Shown here piece by piece: positions 47,992-56,640 of a DNA stretch of 64,000 nt. The translations under genes and the position numbers were made by a program. This DNA comes from Streptomyces sp. NRRL F-6131. GTDB taxonomy: Bacteria; Actinomycetota; Actinomycetes; Streptomycetales; Streptomycetaceae. The notes beneath the pieces were generated by a model. It had not been told where the DNA came from. It saw only the letters and a list, made by a program, of their open reading frames with translations, and did not search any database. The stretch is from the NCBI GenBank assembly GCA_000719695.1, contig JOHN01000027.1:35945-99944 (forward strand), written 5' to 3'. Every line of letters begins with the position of its first letter. Positions within the stretch are counted from its first letter, which is position 1.

Positions 47992-49655
47992 GCAGCAACG
48001 TGTTCGATCTCCTGATGCGGTTCGACCCGACCGGTCTGCACGACGCCGCCAAGGCGTGGCGCGATCTGTCGACCGGGGCGCAGGCCGCCGAGAACAGGCA
48101 CCGTAGCCAGGTGAACGGTCCACTGCGGCAGGCCAAGTGGGAAGGGAACGATGCGGAGAGGGCGTTCCACGCCCTGGGCAGGACCGAGCAGATCCTGGAG
48201 ATCCTGAGGGTCGAGGCCGCCGCTGTCGTGCTCACCCTGAACACGGTGGCTGAGCGGATGTACCAGGCGCAGACCAACCTGAAGAACGCTGTGCACCGGG
48301 CCGAGGAACGGGGTCTGGCGGTCGGCGCCGACGGGACGGTGAACCTGCCGCCGCTGGGGGAGGGCGAGCGGAACGACCCGGATGCCGCATCCAGCCCTGA
48401 GCGCCAGGCGCTGACGACCCTGCGGGGGGATCTCCAGGAGCGGATCAACAGGGCCCTGGCCGATGCTCAGCAGGCGAGCGACCGGGGCGACCGCGCCCTG
48501 GGGCGGCTCGATGCCGGCATCCTGACCCGCCCGCGGGTGTTCGGCTCCGCTGCCGAGACCGCCGCCGATGTGAGGGACGTGGCGAAGGACCTCGGTCTGG
48601 CTGACGCGTACGTCCCGGACAACAAGGACCCGCAGAAGTCGGCCGACTGGTGGAAGTCCCTGACTCCCGAGCAGCAGAGCACCTACCTCGCGCTCTACCC
48701 GGACCGGATCGGGCAGTTGGACGGCCTGCCCGCCGCGACACGGGACGAGGCCAACCGGCTCGTCCTCGACCAACAACTGGACGAGCTCAAGGCCGGCAAC
48801 CCACGCGGGAGCGGCCTGACAGCGGACGAGTACAACGCTCGCGAGCAGGCACTGATGAAACTCAAGGACCAGCTCGACCAGCGCGACACCGCGGTCGAGG
48901 AGAAGCGGGTGTTCCTTCTCGGTCTCGATGCCAAGGCCTACGGAGGTGACGGGAAGGTGATAGTCGCCATGGGAAATCCCGACACCGCCGACCACACGGC
49001 CGTCCTGGTGCCGGGTACGGGAACAACGATCGACAGCACCGGGGGCCAGCTCACGCGCGTCAGCGATCTGCAGGAGGCCGCGAAGCAGGCGTCGAAGGGG
49101 ACCAACCAGAAGGTGTCGGTGATCTCGTGGCTCGGGTACGACGCCCCCGAGGTCCCGGTCGTGCAGGCGCCGAACCTCTCGGTCGGGTCGACCGGCAGGG
49201 CTTCGGACGGGGCGGAGGCGCTTCGCCAGTTCACCCAAGGCACCCGGGCCGCCCAGGGCGACCGTCCCAGTCACCTTTCGGTGTTCGGCCACAGCTACGG
49301 AACGACGCTCGTCGGTGCGGCCGCCGTCGGCGGGGAGGGGCTGGGTGCTGACGAGATCGTCGCCGTCGCGAGTCCGGGAATGACCGTCGACCGTGCCGAT
49401 CAACTCCACGTCGACCCGAACCACTTCTGGACCGGCAGAGCTGCGGACGACAATATCGACAAGGTCGCAGGACTCACCCTCGGCGCCGACCCGATCGACG
49501 ACGCGTTCGGCGGGCAGAGATTCGAGGTCGACACATCCGGGCACAGCGGCTACTGGGACGACGGCAGTGACAGCCTCGACAACCAGGGCCGCATCATCGT
49601 CGGGAAGGCACCCGTCACGCTTCCCAGGCTCACCGTCAGCCCGCGTCCCCTGTGA
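47988..49655 (+). CDS. WXG-type N-domain fused to DUF1023 alpha/beta hydrolase
   Basis: 555 residues from GTG 47988, overlapping the previous gene (ATG 47970 possible). Residues ~1-180 form a helical WXG/LXG-like domain with KWEGNDAERAFHAL and heptad-like runs. Residues ~290-540 are the DUF1023 hydrolase: HTAVLVPGTGTTIDST, VSVISWLGYDAPE, LSVFGHSYGTTLVGAAA (nucleophile Ser) and VAVASPGMTVDRAD, with a late SGHSGYWDD giving the His. The actinobacterial DUF1023 family is linked to type VII secretion and predicted to be a lipase or esterase. Acts probably outside the cell or in a target cell. Confidence 0.82.
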   Translation: MSSNVFDLLMRFDPTGLHDAAKAWRDLSTGAQAAENRHRSQVNGPLRQAKWEGNDAERAFHALGRTEQILEILRVEAAAVVLTLNTVAERMYQAQTNLKNAVHRAEERGLAVGADGTVNLPPLGEGERNDPDAASSPERQALTTLRGDLQERINRALADAQQASDRGDRALGRLDAGILTRPRVFGSAAETAADVRDVAKDLGLADAYVPDNKDPQKSADWWKSLTPEQQSTYLALYPDRIGQLDGLPAATRDEANRLVLDQQLDELKAGNPRGSGLTADEYNAREQALMKLKDQLDQRDTAVEEKRVFLLGLDAKAYGGDGKVIVAMGNPDTADHTAVLVPGTGTTIDSTGGQLTRVSDLQEAAKQASKGTNQKVSVISWLGYDAPEVPVVQAPNLSVGSTGRASDGAEALRQFTQGTRAAQGDRPSHLSVFGHSYGTTLVGAAAVGGEGLGADEIVAVASPGMTVDRADQLHVDPNHFWTGRAADDNIDKVAGLTLGADPIDDAFGGQRFEVDTSGHSGYWDDGSDSLDNQGRIIVGKAPVTLPRLTVSPRPL

Positions 49656-49726
49656 TCACCGGGCCTGGCGGGCCGGCGCCCGACCGCTCGGTCCTCACCC
49701 TGCTCCAGCCACAAGGAAACTCCACC

Positions 49727-50281
49727 GTGTCGTTCCCCCTGCCACGACGTGCCGCCCGCCCCACCGTCGCGCGACGCCTCGCCGTCGGCGCGCTGGCGCT
49801 CTGCCTGCCCCTGATCCTCGGAGGATGCATGTCCACGCCCAGTCCCAACGAGCCGCTGCCGGTCAAGGCCCGCCAGGAGGTCCAGGACTGGGCCCAGCAC
49901 ATGACCGAGTACATGGCGCAGAGCGCCGGCCTCATTCTCGACGCCGGCAGCGCCGAGCCGTTCTTCAACGACTGCGTCGGCAAGAACGACGAGGTCGCCC
50001 AGGACGGCCGGTACAAGATGTCGTACGCGGTCTACAGTTCCGCCCCGCTCGAGCAGCACCCCGAGGCGGTCCGCAAGGTCCGTGCGATGCTCGAACCGCA
50101 GGGCTTCAAGATCGACGGCTACCGGGAGACCACGGACGGCAAGGTCGACACCGTCCTCGACGCCTCCCAGCCGTCGAGCCGGTACCTGATCACCGTCGAG
50201 ACCACGACCGGAGGGCTGCTGCTCTTCAGGGTCAAATCGCCCTGCCTGATGCCTCCGGCCACATCGGGGCCGTTTAGCTGA
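49727..50281 (+). CDS. Lipoprotein, function unknown
   Basis: 184 residues from GTG 49727, with AAGGA 9 bases upstream; a GTG at 49652 overlaps the hydrolase stop but would put the signal peptide too far inside. The N-terminus has twin Arg residues and a hydrophobic core (LAVGALALCLPLILGGC) with lipobox L-G-G-C at Cys34. The mature part is small and soluble, with MTEYMAQSAGLILDAGSAEP and a central Cys pair region. Third gene of the operon with the WXG100-like protein and hydrolase; a periplasmic-face immunity or accessory role is a reasonable inference. Confidence 0.75.
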   Translation: MSFPLPRRAARPTVARRLAVGALALCLPLILGGCMSTPSPNEPLPVKARQEVQDWAQHMTEYMAQSAGLILDAGSAEPFFNDCVGKNDEVAQDGRYKMSYAVYSSAPLEQHPEAVRKVRAMLEPQGFKIDGYRETTDGKVDTVLDASQPSSRYLITVETTTGGLLLFRVKSPCLMPPATSGPFS

Positions 50282-50308
50282 AACGGGCGGAACCGAGGCA
50301 CTGTTCGG

Positions 50309-50371
50309 GCAGTACCGCGGGCACGCCCTCGGTACTGCTCGGGGCCCCGCGCCGTTCGGTGCGGGGCCCCG
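50309..50371. terminator. Two consecutive hairpins between convergent genes
   Basis: A 9-bp stem (GCAGTACCG, 50309-50317 with 50330-50338) is followed by an 11-bp stem (CGGGGCCCCGC, 50340-50350 with 50361-50371). Together they can terminate the lipoprotein operon and the opposing PRC-barrel gene. Confidence 0.75.
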
Positions 50372-50390
50372 CCGTGGTCGTGCTCCGGTG

Positions 50391-50744
50391 TCAGAGGGCG
50401 GTGCCGCCGGTGTAGTAGCCGTCGATCCGATCGCGGTACGCGCGGTCGCCGGTGTGCCGGTCCTTGTCGTACTCGGGGGAGTTCTTGATCTCGTCCTTGG
50501 TGCGGTTCACCCACACCGTCTTCTCGGTCGTGTCGACCCGGGTGAGGGTGCCGGCCGGCAGCAGCACCTCGCGGCCGAAGATCCACGGACCGGTGTCGAC
50601 CACGATGTGCGCCGTGTCCACGTCCTCGGTGTGCTTGTCGACCTTGCCGATGTGGCCGTCGGTGGCCTCCACCCGGTACCCGGTCAGGTCGGTGCCCGCC
50701 GCGTAGCCCTCGGTGCCCTCGTAGCCCCACAGTCCGCTGCTCAC
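50391..50744 (-). CDS. PRC-barrel domain-containing protein
   Basis: 117 residues, GTG start with GAGGAGG upstream. The PRC-barrel fold is visible: GTDLTGYRVEATDGHIGKVD, then AHIVVDTGPWIFGREVLLPA, GTLTRVDTTEKTVWVNRTKD. The C-terminal YDKDRHTGDRAYRDRIDGYY tail occurs in stress-related actinomycete members. Such barrels bind partners in RNA processing or photosynthesis; stand-alone versions are uncharacterised. Confidence 0.85.
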   Translation of the reverse strand: MSSGLWGYEGTEGYAAGTDLTGYRVEATDGHIGKVDKHTEDVDTAHIVVDTGPWIFGREVLLPAGTLTRVDTTEKTVWVNRTKDEIKNSPEYDKDRHTGDRAYRDRIDGYYTGGTAL

Positions 50745-50996
50745 AACTGCCTCCTCATTGGCTGAACCTGATCTGGCAGTGGTCGGCTACCCCCGCTCCC
50801 GGCAGGCACGCCTGCTGATTCCCGAATCCCGGACGGGTCGGTGGCCGGGTCGGCCGTCCCTCGGTGTCGGGGCCGAACAGTGGGAGGGAGAGGGCCAGAC
50901 CTGCGCGGGCGCCGAGGAACCGGTCGAGAGGGCCCTCGGCCTGCCGCCGTCCCTCGTCCGGTGGCCTGATGTCGTCCGATCCGGGACACCGGCGGG

Positions 50997-51281
50997 GTGG
51001 GGCTCGGGCAGGAGGGCTACCGGTTGTCCGTCCGGCACCTGCTCACCGACTCCGCGCCCGGGCCGGTCGACCGGCTGAGTTTCAAGTCGGGCTTGTGTGA
51101 CGGGAATCTGCGTCTGACGGTCGAGGTCGACTGCGGCGCGGGCTCGGGGATGTCCGCGGACTACCCGGGTGCGCTCGACAGGGCGGAGGAGGCGTCGAGG
51201 AAGAAGGCCGCCGAACTGCTCGAGCGGGCGCGGGAGGAGTTGTACGAGCGTGAGGCGATCCCACGGCCCACGGCTCCGTGA
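50997..51281 (+). CDS. Hypothetical protein, weakly supported
   Basis: 94 residues from a GTG with only a weak GGCGGG upstream. The C-terminal half is plausible protein: LRLTVEVDCGAGSGMSADYP, then GALDRAEEASRKKAAELLER, which looks like an acidic strand followed by an amphipathic helix. The N-terminal half is less convincing. Its stop is 63 bases before the ATP-grasp start, same strand. It could be a small partner gene or a remnant. Confidence 0.35.
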   Translation: MGLGQEGYRLSVRHLLTDSAPGPVDRLSFKSGLCDGNLRLTVEVDCGAGSGMSADYPGALDRAEEASRKKAAELLERAREELYEREAIPRPTAP

Positions 51282-51343
51282 CGCAGGCCGGTCCCCGTCC
51301 GGTTTCGCCCGGGACTGTCGGCGCGGTGCCGTACGCTCGCGGG

Positions 51344-52759
51344 ATGGACGGTTGGGTGGGGGCCTGGACGGGCGGACGACGTGCCGTGCACGTCGGGAAC
51401 GTCGCCGACTTCAACGAGCAGTTCCTCGGTGAGCGGCTCTCCGACGGCCCGGCCGCCCCGGGCAGGTGGTTCCCGGGGCGACGGTCCGCCGGTGTCGGGC
51501 GGGAGGATGCCGGGCGGGAGGGCGCCGAGCGGCGCGCCCAGCGTCTCCGTCAGGCGCACCACTACGCCGGCCTGGCCGTCGGCTACGGCCCGGACCCCGC
51601 CGCGCTGGTGCTGCCCGCCGAGGTCGACCGGGCCTGGATCGATTGGCTCGCCCGTGAACTGGACTGGGGCCCCGTCGAGTTGTACAGCGGGATCGCCCCC
51701 GGCGAGACGGTCGCCCGCGCCCTCGCCGCCCGCCCCGCGCTGGCCGAACGCCTCGCCACCGGCCCGGACCCCGTGCTGTTCTGGGGCCGCACCGCCGACC
51801 GCGGCGAGGGGCCGGAGCTGGAGGCCGTCCGCCGGTACGAGGCCAAGGACGCCGCGCACGGCCTGTTCGCCGAGCTCGCCCCGGACCACCCCGGTGTGCG
51901 GGTGCCCCACCAGGAGCCCGCCGCCGGGTTCCGCCGGGCCGCCCGTGGGCTGGCCGCCCGTGCCGCCCGGGGCCGCACCACCGTGATCAAGTCCCCGTAC
52001 GGGGTGGGTGGTTACGGCACGACGGTGGTCACCCCGGCGGAGGTCGTGAGGGCCGGCGGTGCGCGGGCGCTGCTGCGCCGCCTGGTCCGTGAGGACGTCC
52101 TGCCGTCCGGCGGCACCCTGCTGCTGGAGGAGTTCGTGGACGACGGCAAGGCCGGTGCCGGCCGGCTGCGCGACCTCACCTTCGACGCGGTGATCGGCGC
52201 CGACGGCCGGGTCCATCCGGTGGGGGTCGGCGAGATGACGGTGGACGGCACCCGCTACCAGGGGGTCACGGTCGGTCCCGGTGCGGTGCCGCCCGGCGCC
52301 GCGGCGACCGCCGAGCGGTTCGGGCGCGCGGTGGGGGAGCGGCTGGCCGCGGCCGGCCACCGCGGCTGGTACGACGTGGACTTCGTCACGGACCAGGAAC
52401 GGCGGCTCGCCCCGACCGAGACCAATCTGCGGCTCACCGGCCCGGCGATCGCCTTCGTCCTGCGCCACCGCCTCGACGAGGTGCGCGGCCCCGGCCACCT
52501 GGTCCGCACCCTGGACGCGATGCCGCTCGGCGCCCGTCTCCCGCAGGAGGCGCTGCACGGGCACCTGGACCGGCTGCGCCCGTCGTGCGCGCGGCTCGGC
52601 GCGACCCTGCTGCCGCTGATCGTGACGGCCGGGCACGAGCCGGAGCCGACCGTCGGCCTGGCGCTCGCCGCCCGGAGCGTCGAGGCGCTGGACGCGGCGG
52701 AGGCCCTGCTCGGGGCGGCCAACCACGCGTTGGGGCGGCTGTTCGAGGCCCTGCGCTGA
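51344..52759 (+). CDS. ATP-grasp ligase
   Basis: 471 residues from ATG 51344; TACGCT 7 bases before it resembles a -10 element, so leaderless transcription is likely. After a pre-ATP-grasp Rossmann part, the grasp fold shows AARGRTTVIKSPYGVGGYGT (phosphate loop with Lys), GGTLLLEEFVDDGKAG, DLTFDAVIGADGRVHPVGVG and YDVDFVTDQERRLAPTETNL with E-x-N metal ligands. It joins a carboxylate to an amine or thiol, as in peptide or amino-acid ligases. Tail-to-tail with an adenylation-domain gene, suggesting a small nonribosomal or modified-amino-acid pathway. Confidence 0.82.
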   Translation: MDGWVGAWTGGRRAVHVGNVADFNEQFLGERLSDGPAAPGRWFPGRRSAGVGREDAGREGAERRAQRLRQAHHYAGLAVGYGPDPAALVLPAEVDRAWIDWLARELDWGPVELYSGIAPGETVARALAARPALAERLATGPDPVLFWGRTADRGEGPELEAVRRYEAKDAAHGLFAELAPDHPGVRVPHQEPAAGFRRAARGLAARAARGRTTVIKSPYGVGGYGTTVVTPAEVVRAGGARALLRRLVREDVLPSGGTLLLEEFVDDGKAGAGRLRDLTFDAVIGADGRVHPVGVGEMTVDGTRYQGVTVGPGAVPPGAAATAERFGRAVGERLAAAGHRGWYDVDFVTDQERRLAPTETNLRLTGPAIAFVLRHRLDEVRGPGHLVRTLDAMPLGARLPQEALHGHLDRLRPSCARLGATLLPLIVTAGHEPEPTVGLALAARSVEALDAAEALLGAANHALGRLFEALR

Positions 52760-52773
52760 CGGTCGGCCGTGCC

Positions 52774-52797
52774 CCGGCGCCGGCCCGCCGGCGCCGG
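52774..52797. terminator. Terminator hairpin between convergent genes
   Basis: Perfect 11-bp stem (CCGGCGCCGGC) with a 2-base loop, between the ATP-grasp stop and the adenylation gene stop. Confidence 0.65.
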
Positions 52798-52806
52798 CTG
52801 CTTCGT

Positions 52807-54984
52807 CTACTTCGGCGTCGGCTGTGCCGGCTGCTTCGGCTGCCAGGACAGGAAGCGGACCAGGACCGCCGCCGAGACCAACAGCGCGATGTTGAACACG
52901 TAGACCAGCCAGGCCTGCTGGTTCCAGTCCCACGAGCGGGTGGTCCGGTACAGGTTGTCCTGCGGCCACCAGGAGGCCAGCAGCCAGAACACCGACAGGT
53001 GCGCGGCGAGGGAGAGCACGATCGGGCGCCCCAGCCGGGTGATCACCGACGCGCCGACGACCAGCCACGCCGCGCCCAGCCCGAAGGAGGTGCACTCGAA
53101 GAGGTAGAGGATCCGGAAGAGCGCGTTGTAGGGCGCGGGCACCGCGGAGACGTCCGTCGATCCCGGCCAGAACCGGTCGGTGAACAGCCCGGCGATCACG
53201 GCGACCGGCACGGCGAACAGGAACAGCGAGCAACCGAACGTGCTGTCCGCGCCGGCGGCGTTCCCACCACCTCCGCCGCCCTTTCCGCGGTACCCCTTCC
53301 CGCCGCCCGCCCGGCGCGGCGCGGTGTGGTCGACGAGCGCGGGCAGCGGCAGGGCGGCCCGGTCCAGCTTGCCGGCCCGGGTGCGCGGCAGCTCGGGCAC
53401 CGGCACCACGGCGGCCGCCGACGCGCCCTTCGGCAGCCGGGCGGAGAGGTAGTCGGAGAGCGACCAGCCGTCCGTGTCCGGTGCGCCGGGCACGGTCACC
53501 GCGTACCCGACCCGTTCCGTCCGGCCCGGTGCCACCTCCACCTCCACGACGGCGGCCTCGCGGACCCCGGGGTGGGTGCGCAGCGCCGCCTCGGCGCCGG
53601 CCGCGAGGGTCAGCCGGCCGGCGAGCAGCGGATCCGGACCGTCGGTCGGCCCGGTCACGCTCGCCGCCCGGCCCACGAACTGCAGGGTGCCGTCCTCGGC
53701 GAGGCGGCCGAAGTCGCCGGTGAGCAGGACCCGACCGTCCGGGTCGTAGTCGGCCCGGACGAACCGCCGCGCCGTCTCCTCGGGCCGGCCGAGGTAACCC
53801 CGGCCGAGGCCCGGCCCGGCGAGCGCGATCTCGCCGATCACCCCGTCCGCCGCCGGGCGGCCGTCCGGGCCCAGCACGTGCACGCGGGCGCCGGGGAACG
53901 GCACGCCCACCACCGAGAGCGAATCGCCGTCCGGTGCCGCTTCGACGTCCCGGAGCTCGAAGTAGGTGCTGTCCACGGCGGCCTCGGCCAGGCCGTAGAC
54001 GTTCACCACCCGGGTGCGGTCGCCGAGCAGGCGCCGCATGGCCAGGTGTTCGTCCAGCCACCACTTCTCGGCGCCGACGGTGAGGAGCCTCAGGCCGGGC
54101 AGTCCGGCCGCCGAGCTTCCGCCGCCCGCCGCTCCGTCCGCCGGGCCGGCGCGACCCGCCCCCGTGAGGTGGGCAGCCAGGCGCCGGGCGGTGCGCGCGT
54201 TCAGTTCGAGCAGGGTGATCCGCTCCTCGGCGACCAGCGCGGGCAGGTCGGCGATGTCGGCGCCGCGGTCCAGCGTGAGGTTGCGCGGGGCGACCACCAG
54301 CGTGGCGCCCGAGCAGAAAGCGCGCACCCAGTCCGCGGTGAACACGTCGAACTCCAGGCTCGCCGTGCTCAGGATCCGGTCGGCGGGCGAGATTCCGTAG
54401 ACCGTGCGCCAGCCGTGGTGCACGGCGAGCAGGTTGCGGTGCGAGAGTTCCGCGCAGCGCGGCGCGCCGGTGGTGCCGGAGGTGGTGAGGACGACGGCGG
54501 GGTCCTCCGGGGCGAGCGCGACCGGCGGCGGCCCGGCGGGCAGCGCGGCCACCGCGGCCGCGACCGAGTCCAGGCAGACCGGTTCCCGGGCACCGGCGTC
54601 GGTCAGCCGGATCCGGTGGGCCTCCTCGGTGATCACCAGGGCCGGCCCGGCCTCGGCGAGCACGTGCCGCAACAGCGGGTCGGGCGCGCCGGGTTCCAGC
54701 GGCAGGTAGGCGGCACCGGCCTTCAGGACGGCGAGCAGGGCGACGTACACCTCGATGCCCCGGCCGAGCGCCACCGCGGCCCGGTCGCCGGGACGGAGCC
54801 CCCGGGCGATCAGGTGGTGGGCCAACCGGTCGGCCCTGGCGTCGAGTTCGCCGTAGGCGAGCTCCTCCCCGGCCCACCGGACGGCGACCGCTCCGGGGGC
54901 GGCGCGCGCCTGCTCCTCGAACCGCCCGGGGAGCGTCCCGGCGCGCCCCGTCCCGACCTCCACCGGCTCGTACGTCCCTGCCAT
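52807..54984 (-). CDS. Adenylation domain fused to a four-helix membrane domain
   Basis: 725 residues, ATG with GGAGGGGG upstream. Residues ~1-540 are an NRPS-type adenylation domain: VVLTTSGTTGAPRCAELSHR (A3), VVNVYGLAEAAVDSTYF (A5), GYLGRPEETARRFV (A6), LLTGDFGRLAEDGTLQFVGR (A7/A8) and PRTRAGKLDRAAL (A10 Lys). The A8 hinge after FVGRAAS is unusual and lacks V-K-I-R-G. No carrier protein domain follows; a Gly-rich linker leads to four TM helices (~580-720). Resembles epsilon-poly-lysine synthetase in having adenylation and membrane parts, but without thiolation or tandem acceptor domains. It may charge an amino acid onto an acceptor in the membrane. Confidence 0.82.
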   Translation of the reverse strand: MAGTYEPVEVGTGRAGTLPGRFEEQARAAPGAVAVRWAGEELAYGELDARADRLAHHLIARGLRPGDRAAVALGRGIEVYVALLAVLKAGAAYLPLEPGAPDPLLRHVLAEAGPALVITEEAHRIRLTDAGAREPVCLDSVAAAVAALPAGPPPVALAPEDPAVVLTTSGTTGAPRCAELSHRNLLAVHHGWRTVYGISPADRILSTASLEFDVFTADWVRAFCSGATLVVAPRNLTLDRGADIADLPALVAEERITLLELNARTARRLAAHLTGAGRAGPADGAAGGGSSAAGLPGLRLLTVGAEKWWLDEHLAMRRLLGDRTRVVNVYGLAEAAVDSTYFELRDVEAAPDGDSLSVVGVPFPGARVHVLGPDGRPAADGVIGEIALAGPGLGRGYLGRPEETARRFVRADYDPDGRVLLTGDFGRLAEDGTLQFVGRAASVTGPTDGPDPLLAGRLTLAAGAEAALRTHPGVREAAVVEVEVAPGRTERVGYAVTVPGAPDTDGWSLSDYLSARLPKGASAAAVVPVPELPRTRAGKLDRAALPLPALVDHTAPRRAGGGKGYRGKGGGGGGNAAGADSTFGCSLFLFAVPVAVIAGLFTDRFWPGSTDVSAVPAPYNALFRILYLFECTSFGLGAAWLVVGASVITRLGRPIVLSLAAHLSVFWLLASWWPQDNLYRTTRSWDWNQQAWLVYVFNIALLVSAAVLVRFLSWQPKQPAQPTPK

Positions 54985-55096
54985 GACCAGCCCCCTCCAC
55001 CCTGCACAGCACTCCGGGTCCCGGCGCGGTCGTCCCGGACCGGGGCCCGTCCACGCGAGCGGTCTCCCGTACCGCTTCCACGATCCGCCGACCCGG

Positions 55097-55170
55097 TCCG
55101 GTTCCACCATCGAGGCCCCGATCCGGTTCCGCCATCACGGCCCGGTCCGGTTCCACCACCGAGGCCCCGG
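55097..55170. repeat. Three imperfect direct repeats in a divergent promoter region
   Basis: Units beginning TCCGGTTCCACCATCGAGGC recur at 55097, 55122 and 55146 (periods 25 and 24 bp) with a few changes. They lie in the 379-bp gap (54985-55363) between the adenylation gene and the divergent ABC ATPase gene; no coding region is visible in that gap. Confidence 0.75.
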
Positions 55171-55363
55171 TACCGCCCCAACTGCCGTCCGGGATCGGGG
55201 CCGTACCACGGTAGGGTCGCCGCCGGACGGCTGTCCACGGCTCGGACACCCCGGTCGCCGCCAGGGTCGACGGTTGTACTCTGCACGCGGAGGGTCGGCG
55301 CCGACCCGTCCGGAGCGGCGCCGCATCCGTGACCCTGCCCCGGACCCGTAGGAGGCCGCCCGC

Positions 55364-56221
55364 ATGAGCACGCCCGATCCGCTCACGTCGCCCGAGCTGG
55401 ACGCCGTGCACCCGCCGACCGGGGAGCCGTTGCTGCGCACTCGGGGCGTCGACGTCGTCCGGGACGGGCGCCACCTGCTGCGCGGGATCGACCTCGCGGT
55501 CTTCCCCGGCGAGCACTGGGCGCTGCTCGGGCCCAACGGCGCCGGCAAGTCCACCCTGCTCGCCCTGCTCGGCGCGGTCTCCCACCCCACCCGCGGCGAG
55601 GTGGACGTGCTCGGACGCCGGCTCGGCCGGGTCGACATCCGCGAGCTGCGCGCCCACCTCGGCCACGTCAATCCGCGCCACCCGCTGCGCTCGCCGCTGA
55701 CCGTGCGCGAGGTCGTCCTCACCGGTGCGACCAACACCATCGAGCCGGACCTGCACCGCAAGCCCGCCCCGGAGGAGGTGGAGCGGGCCGAGCTGCTGAT
55801 CGACACCCTCGGGATGACGGCGGCGGCGGGGTCGCCGTGGACCACGCTCTCCCAGGGGGAGCGGGGCCGGGCGCTGATCGCCCGCGCGCTGATGCCCAGC
55901 CCGCGGCTGCTGCTGCTCGACGAGCCCGCCACCGGGCTCGACCTGACCGCGCGGGAGCTGCTGCTGGACAGCCTGGACCTGCTCCGCCACCAGCACCCGG
56001 AGCTGGCCAGCGTGCTGGTCACCCACCACCTGGAGGAGCTGCCGGAGTCCACCACGCACGCGCTGCTGCTGCGCGACGGGGAGACGGTCGCGGCCGGGCC
56101 GGTGGACGAGGTGATGACCACGGAACTGGTGAGCGCGACCTTCGGGCACCCGATCCGGATCACCCGGCAGGAGGGCCGTTGGACCGCCCGGGCCGCCGCC
56201 CGCCGGATGCCGACGGGCTGA
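55364..56221 (+). CDS. ABC transporter ATP-binding protein
   Basis: 285 residues, ATG with GTAGGAGG upstream. HWALLGPNGAGKSTLLALLG (Walker A), LSQGERGRALIARAL (signature, Gly-Glu-Arg variant), SPRLLLLDEPATGLDL (Walker B) and VLVTHHLEELP (switch His). It resembles the ModF/ferric-siderophore-like or iron-sulphur associated stand-alone ATPases. No permease gene is adjacent, so it must pair with a distant one or act as a soluble ATPase. A strong hairpin lies 135 bases downstream, before the efe operon. Confidence 0.88.
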   Translation: MSTPDPLTSPELDAVHPPTGEPLLRTRGVDVVRDGRHLLRGIDLAVFPGEHWALLGPNGAGKSTLLALLGAVSHPTRGEVDVLGRRLGRVDIRELRAHLGHVNPRHPLRSPLTVREVVLTGATNTIEPDLHRKPAPEEVERAELLIDTLGMTAAAGSPWTTLSQGERGRALIARALMPSPRLLLLDEPATGLDLTARELLLDSLDLLRHQHPELASVLVTHHLEELPESTTHALLLRDGETVAAGPVDEVMTTELVSATFGHPIRITRQEGRWTARAAARRMPTG

Positions 56222-56355
56222 GCCACGAGGCCCGGAACCCCGGACGAGGAGGTCCGAAACCGCCCGCTCCCCGGCCCGCTCCCGAGCCCGATCCCGAGCT
56301 CGTTCCCGAGCCCGATCCCCGAGCCCGCTCCCCGGCCCGCTCCAGGGCCCGCTCC
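56222..56355. other. Low-complexity intergenic stretch
   Basis: After the ABC stop, repeated CCCGAGCCCGATC- and CCGGCCCGCTC-type hexamers and nonamers fill about 100 bases. No frame is plausible. It looks like slippage-expanded noncoding DNA, ending at the terminator. Confidence 0.6.
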
Positions 56356-56385
56356 AGGGGCGCGCACCAGCCGGTGCGCGCCCCT
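56356..56385. terminator. Strong terminator hairpin before the efe operon
   Basis: A perfect 13-bp stem (AGGGGCGCGCACC) with a 4-base loop, followed by TT. It insulates the ABC ATPase gene from the iron-regulated operon. Confidence 0.8.
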
Positions 56386-56535
56386 TTACCACTTCTTTGC
56401 TCTTGCCGCCACGACCGAGCGTGCCCCCGGTGGCCGGAAATCGTCGGTGGACCGACCATCGGGGCGCTACTGCCCTTGTCCCACCTGCACCGTTTCGTGA
56501 CCGCCCCCGGTGTAGACGGCAAAATCCGATATCCC

Positions 56536-56554
56536 TAAGGTATGCCTTAGCTAA
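56536..56554. promoter_or_regulatory. Putative DtxR/IdeR-type iron box
   Basis: TAAGGTATGCCTTAGCTAA matches the 19-bp IdeR/DmdR consensus TTAGGTTAGGCTAACCTAA at 13 of 19 positions and lies 87 bases before efeO, in an AT-rich patch. Under iron sufficiency the repressor would silence the efe operon. Confidence 0.75.
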
Positions 56555-56640
56555 GTGGGTGGGGCCGCCGACGACGTCATCGCTTCTCACCCACGCTCAG
56601 CCCTGCCCTGAAACGCCCTGCCCTGACCGCTGGAGCCCGC

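Noticed and set aside
53180..55332. Plus-strand frames opposite the adenylation gene
   Set aside because: Antisense shadows; the minus strand has the A3-A10 core motifs.
56222..56355. Coding tail or collagen-like protein in the repetitive stretch after the ABC gene
   Set aside because: The stop codon of the ABC gene is clear and no start precedes the repeats; it ends at a terminator.
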